This document shows, in pieces, positions 1 to 5,203 of a stretch of 10,992 nucleotides of DNA; the stretch's first letter is position 1; each line of letters opens with the position of its first letter. This stretch comes from a bacterium (GTDB taxonomy: Bacteria; UBP14; UBA6098; B30-G16), in assembly GCA_027064665.1 (NCBI GenBank), contig JAMOPH010000245.1:1-10992 (forward strand), written 5' to 3'. Below the pieces are notes generated by a model that worked only from the letters and a program-made list of their open reading frames with translations, ran no database searches and was not told where the DNA came from. The position numbers were made by a program, and so were the translations under genes.

Positions 1-1
1 A

Positions 2-925
2 AAAATTATGACCGGTGCTCCTGTCCCGCCCGGCGCAGATATCGTCGTTATGGTTGAGGAAACCCAGCCGGTGGGGGAGAACCGGATAAAATTTGTCGGC
101 GAAAACCCCCAGACTAATATCTACTTCCGTGGCTCCGATGTCCGCCGTGGCGATTTGCTTATCCCTGCCGGCACACGGATTTTCCCTCATCACATCCCGG
201 TTCTGGCATCGGTGGGCAAACACAAGGTTGCGGTTTCCCGCAGACCGAAGGTTGGAATAATTGTCACCGGCGACGAGATTGTTGAGCCGGCAGAAACCCC
301 CGCCGCCGGGCAAATTCGCAACACCAACGCTTATCTTTTGTGGGCGCAGACAGAAACTGTCGGCGGAATACCATCCTATTATGGCATCTCGCCCGATGAG
401 CCCGAAAAATTCCGGGAGTTGCTGGCAAAATCCATTGCCGAAAACGACATAACGCTTGTCTCCGGCGGAGTTTCAATGGGGGAGTATGACATAGTTCCCG
501 ATGTGTTCAGGGCGCTCGGTCTTGAAATAAAGTTTGACCGGCTCGCTATAAAGCCCGGAAGACCCACCACCTTCGCCGTCTCCGATGATGCCGTTGCGTT
601 CGGACTGCCCGGAAATCCGGTCTCCTCGTTTGTGGCGTTTGAGATTTTAGTCAAACCGTTTCTGTTCGCTATGATGGGGCATAAATACGAGCCGCTCAAA
701 ATCGTCGCTCCGCTTGGGGTGGAGTTTTCCCGAAGGATCGCCCGCAGAGACGAGCGAATCCCGGCCAAATTCGGCGATGACGGGCGGGTTTACCCCGTGG
801 AATATCACGGTTCGGCGCACTTTCAGGCGCTCATCCACGCCGACGGGCTGATAATGATTCCCCGGGGCGTGCACAAAATCCCCGCCGGCGAAAAGGTGGA
901 GGTTCATCTGATACGATGGAACTGA
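2..925 (+). CDS. moeA: Molybdopterin molybdenumtransferase MoeA (5'-truncated by the window edge)
   Basis: MoeA inserts molybdate into adenylylated molybdopterin in the last step of molybdenum cofactor synthesis, in the cytoplasm. The visible part is 307 residues; family members are about 400, so roughly 95 N-terminal residues lie upstream. The frame is open to the window edge and reads K-I before the first Met at base 8. That gives the family motif IMTGAPVPPGAD, so the Met is internal and not the start. Counting from it, the MoCF-like domain carries TGDE (87-90), SGGVSMGEYD (152-161), KPGRP (182-186) and GLPGNPVS (199-206). The C-terminal domain IV follows, with HFQALIHADG and IPAGEKVEV. The stop overlaps the start of moaA by 10 bases, which suggests translational coupling in a molybdenum cofactor operon. 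Family assignment is firm; nothing looks disrupted in the visible part. Confidence 0.96.
   Translation, partial: KIMTGAPVPPGADIVVMVEETQPVGENRIKFVGENPQTNIYFRGSDVRRGDLLIPAGTRIFPHHIPVLASVGKHKVAVSRRPKVGIIVTGDEIVEPAETPAAGQIRNTNAYLLWAQTETVGGIPSYYGISPDEPEKFRELLAKSIAENDITLVSGGVSMGEYDIVPDVFRALGLEIKFDRLAIKPGRPTTFAVSDDAVAFGLPGNPVSSFVAFEILVKPFLFAMMGHKYEPLKIVAPLGVEFSRRIARRDERIPAKFGDDGRVYPVEYHGSAHFQALIHADGLIMIPRGVHKIPAGEKVEVHLIRWN
898..902 (+). promoter_or_regulatory. Ribosome binding site of moaA
   Basis: GGAGG lies inside the moeA 3' end, 13 bases before the moaA ATG at 916. The spacing is longer than ideal. Coupling to moeA translation through the 10-base overlap may compensate. The start at 916 is still well supported, because the following residues (MELIDRYGRRITYLR) match the usual N-terminus of the family. 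Confidence 0.55.
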
Positions 926-1722
926 TTGACAGATACGGGCGAAGGATAACCTATCTCCGCGTTTCTGTCACCGACAGGTGCAATCTTGCCTGCCGGTATT
1001 GTATGATTCCCGGGAGGGTGCGCTTTATCCCGCCGGAGAGACTGCTCACCGACGGGGAAATCTGTGAGTTTGTCAGAGTGGCTGTGTCTATGGGGATGAA
1101 AAAGGTCAGGCTGACCGGCGGCGAGCCCCTTGTCCGCCCGGGAATTGTGGCGCTGGTGGAAAAAATCGCCTCAATTGGCGGCATTGAGGATTTTGCTATG
1201 ACCACCAACGGCATATTTCTGTCCCGGTATGCGCAGTCTCTGGCGGATGCCGGGCTGATGCGGGTCAATGTTAGCCTTGACACGCTTGATGCGGACAAAT
1301 ACCGCTGGATAACCCGCGGAGGAGACATCAAGGATGTTCTTGAGGGCATAAAAGCCGCAGAGCGTGCCGGTTTGACGCCGATAAAACTCAACTGTGTCGT
1401 TGACGATTTCACCACCCACTCCGACATTGAGGGCGTGAGGGAATTTGCCCGCCGCAACGGCTATATCGCCCGGTTCATCAGGCGGATGCGCTTTGAGACC
1501 GGCGAGTTCCACATAGTTCAGGGCGGCGACGGCGGAAACTGCCCTATATGCAATCGCCTGCGCCTGACTCCCGATGGCTTTATAAAACCGTGTCTTTTCA
1601 ACGACATCAAATTTAGCATCCGTGAACTGGGATATGAGAGGGCTATAATAGAGGCGGTGAAAAACAAACCCCGTGCGGGGACATTTAGCAAAACGCACGA
1701 GTTCTATAATATAGGCGGATGA
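916..1722 (+). CDS. moaA: GTP 3',8-cyclase MoaA, short variant
   Basis: Radical SAM enzyme for the first step of molybdenum cofactor synthesis, converting GTP to 3',8-cyclo-7,8-dihydro-GTP with MoaC acting next. The SAM-binding cluster motif is CNLACRYC (Cys22, 26, 29), followed by LTGGEP (67-71). The second cluster motif, C-x2-C-x13-C, is at Cys209, 212 and 226, within CPICNRLRLTPDG. The NRLRL arginines (214, 216) match GTP-contacting residues known in the family. The protein ends in Gly-Gly, the C-terminal motif needed for activity in studied MoaA proteins. It has 268 residues against the usual 320-340. The missing stretch, about 45 residues, lies between FIRRM (187-191) and the second cluster, where FIE(F/Y)M and the long loop normally sit. 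Both flanks stay in one frame, so this looks like a natural short form, not a frameshift. It could instead be a MoaA-like paralog, but the neighbouring moeA favours MoaA. Confidence 0.88.
   Translation: MELIDRYGRRITYLRVSVTDRCNLACRYCMIPGRVRFIPPERLLTDGEICEFVRVAVSMGMKKVRLTGGEPLVRPGIVALVEKIASIGGIEDFAMTTNGIFLSRYAQSLADAGLMRVNVSLDTLDADKYRWITRGGDIKDVLEGIKAAERAGLTPIKLNCVVDDFTTHSDIEGVREFARRNGYIARFIRRMRFETGEFHIVQGGDGGNCPICNRLRLTPDGFIKPCLFNDIKFSIRELGYERAIIEAVKNKPRAGTFSKTHEFYNIGG
1660..1680 (-). terminator. Possible weak intrinsic terminator of the minus-strand operon, inside moaA
   Basis: Read on the minus strand, CCCC-GCAC-GGGG is followed directly by TTTGTTTTT. It begins about 43 bases past the phosphatase stop codon, which is a usual place for a terminator. 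The stem has only 4 G-C pairs around a 4-base loop, so it is weak. It lies wholly within the 3' coding end of moaA, because the convergent genes leave no free space. It may be chance. Confidence 0.3.
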
Positions 1723-1723
1723 A

Positions 1724-2377
1724 TCACATCTCTATCACAAAATCTGGAAGATAATGGTTCACATTAGATTGGTATATCATAAATCCTCTGCCGGGATTGT
1801 GCCACACAACTGAATATGCCGCATTGTCTATGTGAATTTTCCAGAAATACGGCGCCGGAAGGTCTATTAGACCCGCAATTAGTGGCTTTAGCACGGCACG
1901 ATGTGTTACTATTGCCACCGTCTCGCCGGGGTACCGCTCAATTATTCTCATCACGCCCTCAACCGAGCGCCGCTGGACATCGGCAAGTTTCTCTCCGCCG
2001 GGAATTACCAACTTTTCGGGCTCTGTGCGCCAGAGATGATATTTCTCGGGGAATTTTTTCGCTATCTCGCTGTGCGGAACGCCCTCCCATTCGCCGAGGG
2101 AGATGTTTGTGAATCTTTCGTCAACAATCACCTCAATGCCGAACTTTTCTGCGACAGGTTTCGCCGTGTCCAGCGCCCGGGAAAGCGGACTTGAATAGAT
2201 TGCCGAGATTTTTCCAATTTGTTTTGCCCTCTGGTAAAGGTGTTCCGCAAGTGCCTGCGCCTGTTTTATCCCCACCTCATTGAGAGGAAAATCCTGCCGC
2301 CCGCGGAAGATATTGTTCCTGTTGGCAACTGTCTCCCCGTGCCTGATTAGAATGAGTTTGGTTATGTTTTCGCCCAT
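1724..2377 (-). CDS. Histidine phosphatase family protein (phosphoglycerate-mutase-like, branch 1)
   Basis: A 217-residue cytoplasmic protein of the histidine phosphatase superfamily, which works through a phosphohistidine intermediate. The catalytic motif is LIRHGET (9-16; R12, H13). YSSPLSRALDTA (61-72) supplies the second phosphate-binding Arg67. The acid loop is SLGEWEG (93-99), and the second catalytic histidine is His159 in VTHRAVLK, where many relatives have VSHG. Length is normal and there is no signal peptide. The family includes phosphoglycerate mutases, alpha-ribazole phosphatase (CobC) and broad phosphatases; the sequence alone does not pick the substrate, and no cobalamin genes are nearby. 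It is the last gene of the minus-strand run, 13 bases after the 934-residue envelope protein. Its stop codon lies one base from the moaA stop, tail to tail. A functional link to its envelope neighbours is not shown. Confidence 0.88.
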   Translation of the reverse strand: MGENITKLILIRHGETVANRNNIFRGRQDFPLNEVGIKQAQALAEHLYQRAKQIGKISAIYSSPLSRALDTAKPVAEKFGIEVIVDERFTNISLGEWEGVPHSEIAKKFPEKYHLWRTEPEKLVIPGGEKLADVQRRSVEGVMRIIERYPGETVAIVTHRAVLKPLIAGLIDLPAPYFWKIHIDNAAYSVVWHNPGRGFMIYQSNVNHYLPDFVIEM

Positions 2378-2382
2378 CGGTG

Positions 2383-2388
2383 CTCCCC
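2383..2388 (-). promoter_or_regulatory. Ribosome binding site of the histidine phosphatase gene
   Basis: GGGGAG lies 5 bases before the ATG at 2377, within the 13-base gap after the upstream gene. This supports that start and translation from a shared mRNA. Confidence 0.65.
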
Positions 2389-2390
2389 GG

Positions 2391-5195
2391 TTATTTTTTA
2401 ATCATCTCGCTGACATCAATCACCACGCGCCTGTTGACGCTTCGCCCCTCGGGCAGGTTGTTGTCGCCCACCAGAACTTTCTCAAATTTGCCGTTGCGGT
2501 ACCGCTCAATGTAATACGGCTCCGATTCGCCCTTCCCAACGGCGGTCAGTGTGAGATTGTTCTCCTTCATCCACTGGTCAAGTTCAAAATCCGTCTCAAG
2601 GTTGAGCAGGAATTTCATAAGATTCCGCAGATATTTGAGTTCCTTTTCGGCGCGAAGTTGCGAGAGTTTGAGGTTGTAAACTTGGGTGCCAATTATGTCC
2701 GTGTGCCCGGTCAGTTGGACTTTCACCACATTGTCGGGAATCTGGGTTTTGTCAATAATCTCCCGTGCGAACTCCTCAAGGCGACTCTCCAGATACTTTG
2801 ATGTGCTGACCGCCTCATCAAAGGTGAACTGCACCACGATGGACGACTCAAACCGCTTTTCCCATTCTTCAACGATGACCCATATCGGGTCGGAGAGGAA
2901 GTTGTATTTTCGCCCCATCTGGTCGGTAATCTCAAGGACGACCCGATATGTTCCCCGGGGGTCTATGAGGTTCCCGTTGTCATCGCGCCAGTCCCACACC
3001 ACCTGCGACGGCGGGGGACCATCCCCGGCGGCAAAATGCCTCACCACCCTGCCGATATCCTCGTTCACCGCATAGATTTTATATGACCGCACATAGTCTG
3101 GGTTGTTCACCGAGATTATTATCAGATTTCTGCGGACATCGTCGGGGATTTTGAACTCCTTTGCCGCTTCAGCCTGTTCCACCGGCTGGAATATTATTTT
3201 TTCCGCAGAAAGCCAGATTCTCACCTTGGACTTTTTGCTCTTTTCGTCGGCGAGGGCGATTGGAATTCTCTCAAGTGGGCAGAACACCTGAAGGCGTGGC
3301 AGCAGATAGTTTCTCACAACATCAAGCGTGCGCAGCATAGACACGGGATTTTCATCCCGCCCCAAAACCCCCTCAACCAGAATGACGGCGCTGTGGTCGG
3401 AGCACAGCACTCCGGCGAGTTTCTGCGCTATAGTATCCAGTGTCGTCTTGATTTTGCCGGGTATATCTGCGGCATCCCCGCCAAGATTGAATTCATATAC
3501 CATATGAGGAATGTCTTGGAATCGGGCAATCATCTCAACTCTGCGGTTCTCCTCCTGAATCATCCTCTTTTCCTTCGGCGGGATATTTGGTGTTCTGATG
3601 GGAATTCTTGGCTTTGTGGGGTCGTATTCGGACAGCGGAACTTTTATGATTGATGACGGCGGCACGCCGAATTTTATCAGTTTCCGGGCGACAGAGTCCA
3701 TTCTGGCACTGGCGAGGGATGTGTCGTCGCCGTCGCTTTCGGGGTCTATGTATCCGCGAAGTTCCAGCACCACATCGGGGTTGAGTTGCATTCTCTCTGC
3801 GATGATTTGAAGGGTGGAGTCAAATCGTTGGGGCACCGCCGCCGATGCCGAATCAAAAAACACCAGCGGAACAATCGGCTCATCCTCACGAACGAAAGTC
3901 ACAGTGGGAATTGTCAGAACCTGCAGAAGAGGGGAGACCGTGACATTGAGTTCCCCTAACACAATTATCTCGTGGACGAATCTGTTGTCCTCCTCGTTGC
4001 TCTCCTCAATTGTGCCGAAAATTCCGGGGAAATGGGAGCCGTCATCGTCGGCGGTGAAGACAAACTTGTAGGAGCCGGGTTCCGGCGGAAGCCACTCAAA
4101 CTGTGCGAGATATTCTTTCCCGGGCTGAACGGGGGGAACCGCCTGCACCCCTATCTGTATTGTCTCGTTTGCGGATATGGCAAAAGCCGACACACTTGTG
4201 CTCTCTGACGGCACCTCGGAGGGATTCGTTATCGCCACGCTCACGAACATAGTGTCCAGATTCCAGATATCCGGCATTTCGCCGGGTTCTATTTTCAGAT
4301 TGGTTTTAGGCGGCGGTGGTTTTTTGTGGCGTGGAATCAGAAGGTCAATTCCCAGACAGTGCGATGTCGCTCCCGCCGAGGCAACTTCCGTTGACGCCGT
4401 GTGATAATTCGCCTCATACTTTGTCCACAGTTTGCCCATCTGCACCGGGGCGGAAAAACTCACAGAGAGTGCACTGCGGAGATATCCCACCGAAAACCGC
4501 CAGTGCTTGTAGAACAGATTTATCCCGCCGCCGGGAAGAATTTTTTTTGTTGCGCCGGAGTATTCCACCCCCACCCACGGATAGAAGTTCCCGAGGGAGT
4601 AGTGCACAAGACCGAAAAATGATGCTGGAATCTGTCCGCTTTCGTCCCGGATGAGCGAGAGGTTGGGTTTATATATATTTTCGCCCCACAGGTTGAGGGA
4701 TAAATTTCTGTATCCGAGGCGAATTCCGGCGTCAGCGAGGGGGGATATTTTTGATGTGATTTCGGCAAATACAGGGTCGCCGGGTTCGGTCTCGTGGAAA
4801 TTCTGCGTGTTATACGCCACTCTCCAGACCCCCGGAGCAAACCACAGACCGCACATCAAATCCCCGACATACAGGTCCGGTGAGGAATAATACAGTTTCA
4901 CCTTTTGAAAACTGGAGTATTTGTTCCCGATGTGCGAGATGTCCAGTCCAAATTGCCCCAGAGAATACTGCCCGGTGAAAACTCTCAATTTTGCATCATA
5001 CAGGTTGCCCTCAACTCCCAAAAATGGTTTGCCAATTCGGGCGGAAATCATATACCCGAAATTCCACCCATACGGCACAGGCACAGGTGCCGTCGGGAAA
5101 ACATGGAATTTGTCCTCCTGATACTGTGCACCAGCGCTCTCGATGAGAGCAACAAACAATACAATAAAGACGATTGTCCTTCGCCGGGGTCTCAT
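2391..5195 (-). CDS. Outer-membrane barrel - CARDB-like - OmpA-like multidomain protein (934 aa)
   Basis: Predicted envelope protein. A signal peptide (1-23, RPRRR then a hydrophobic core, cleavage at AGA/Q) precedes a beta-strand-rich region with alternating aromatic residues (24-288). That region reads as an outer-membrane barrel, probably PorV- or PorP-like, and ends in a KKPPPPK linker. Next come a CARDB-like Ig domain (298-412), an OmpA-like module (436-557, ending EENRRVEM), a degenerate OmpA-like stretch (565-667) and a FlgD-like Ig domain (690-776; VVWDWRDDNG, DPRGTYRVVLE). A full OmpA C-terminal module (783-928) closes the protein. This last module keeps the peptidoglycan-binding pair, Asp833 in GHTD and Arg848 fifteen residues later, plus NRRV. 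It has the same order as the 975-residue protein upstream and overlaps it by one base (TAATG), so the two are diverged tandem paralogs. Likely role: anchoring the outer membrane to peptidoglycan, perhaps with a transport or display function. The barrel subfamily is uncertain. Confidence 0.85.
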   Translation of the reverse strand: MRPRRRTIVFIVLFVALIESAGAQYQEDKFHVFPTAPVPVPYGWNFGYMISARIGKPFLGVEGNLYDAKLRVFTGQYSLGQFGLDISHIGNKYSSFQKVKLYYSSPDLYVGDLMCGLWFAPGVWRVAYNTQNFHETEPGDPVFAEITSKISPLADAGIRLGYRNLSLNLWGENIYKPNLSLIRDESGQIPASFFGLVHYSLGNFYPWVGVEYSGATKKILPGGGINLFYKHWRFSVGYLRSALSVSFSAPVQMGKLWTKYEANYHTASTEVASAGATSHCLGIDLLIPRHKKPPPPKTNLKIEPGEMPDIWNLDTMFVSVAITNPSEVPSESTSVSAFAISANETIQIGVQAVPPVQPGKEYLAQFEWLPPEPGSYKFVFTADDDGSHFPGIFGTIEESNEEDNRFVHEIIVLGELNVTVSPLLQVLTIPTVTFVREDEPIVPLVFFDSASAAVPQRFDSTLQIIAERMQLNPDVVLELRGYIDPESDGDDTSLASARMDSVARKLIKFGVPPSSIIKVPLSEYDPTKPRIPIRTPNIPPKEKRMIQEENRRVEMIARFQDIPHMVYEFNLGGDAADIPGKIKTTLDTIAQKLAGVLCSDHSAVILVEGVLGRDENPVSMLRTLDVVRNYLLPRLQVFCPLERIPIALADEKSKKSKVRIWLSAEKIIFQPVEQAEAAKEFKIPDDVRRNLIIISVNNPDYVRSYKIYAVNEDIGRVVRHFAAGDGPPPSQVVWDWRDDNGNLIDPRGTYRVVLEITDQMGRKYNFLSDPIWVIVEEWEKRFESSIVVQFTFDEAVSTSKYLESRLEEFAREIIDKTQIPDNVVKVQLTGHTDIIGTQVYNLKLSQLRAEKELKYLRNLMKFLLNLETDFELDQWMKENNLTLTAVGKGESEPYYIERYRNGKFEKVLVGDNNLPEGRSVNRRVVIDVSEMIKK

Positions 5196-5203
5196 TATCT
5201 TCT
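5193..5203 (-). promoter_or_regulatory. TAATG stop-start overlap with weak Shine-Dalgarno
   Basis: The TAA of the 975-residue gene shares one base with the ATG of the 934-residue gene. Only a weak AGAAGA lies upstream, 2 bases from the ATG. Re-initiation by ribosomes ending the first paralog is therefore the likely way the second is translated. That would tie the amounts of the two paralogs together. Confidence 0.6.

Noticed and set aside
8..10. ATG at base 8 as the true start of moeA
   Set aside because: The frame is open upstream, the preceding codons read Lys-Ile, and together they form the internal family motif IMTGAPVP. The N-terminal third of MoeA is missing, so the gene starts outside the window.
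1450..1560. Frameshift or internal deletion breaking moaA
   Set aside because: Both flanking parts read in the same frame without a stop, and the protein ends properly in Gly-Gly. A natural short form explains it better, although an in-frame deletion cannot be excluded from one sequence.
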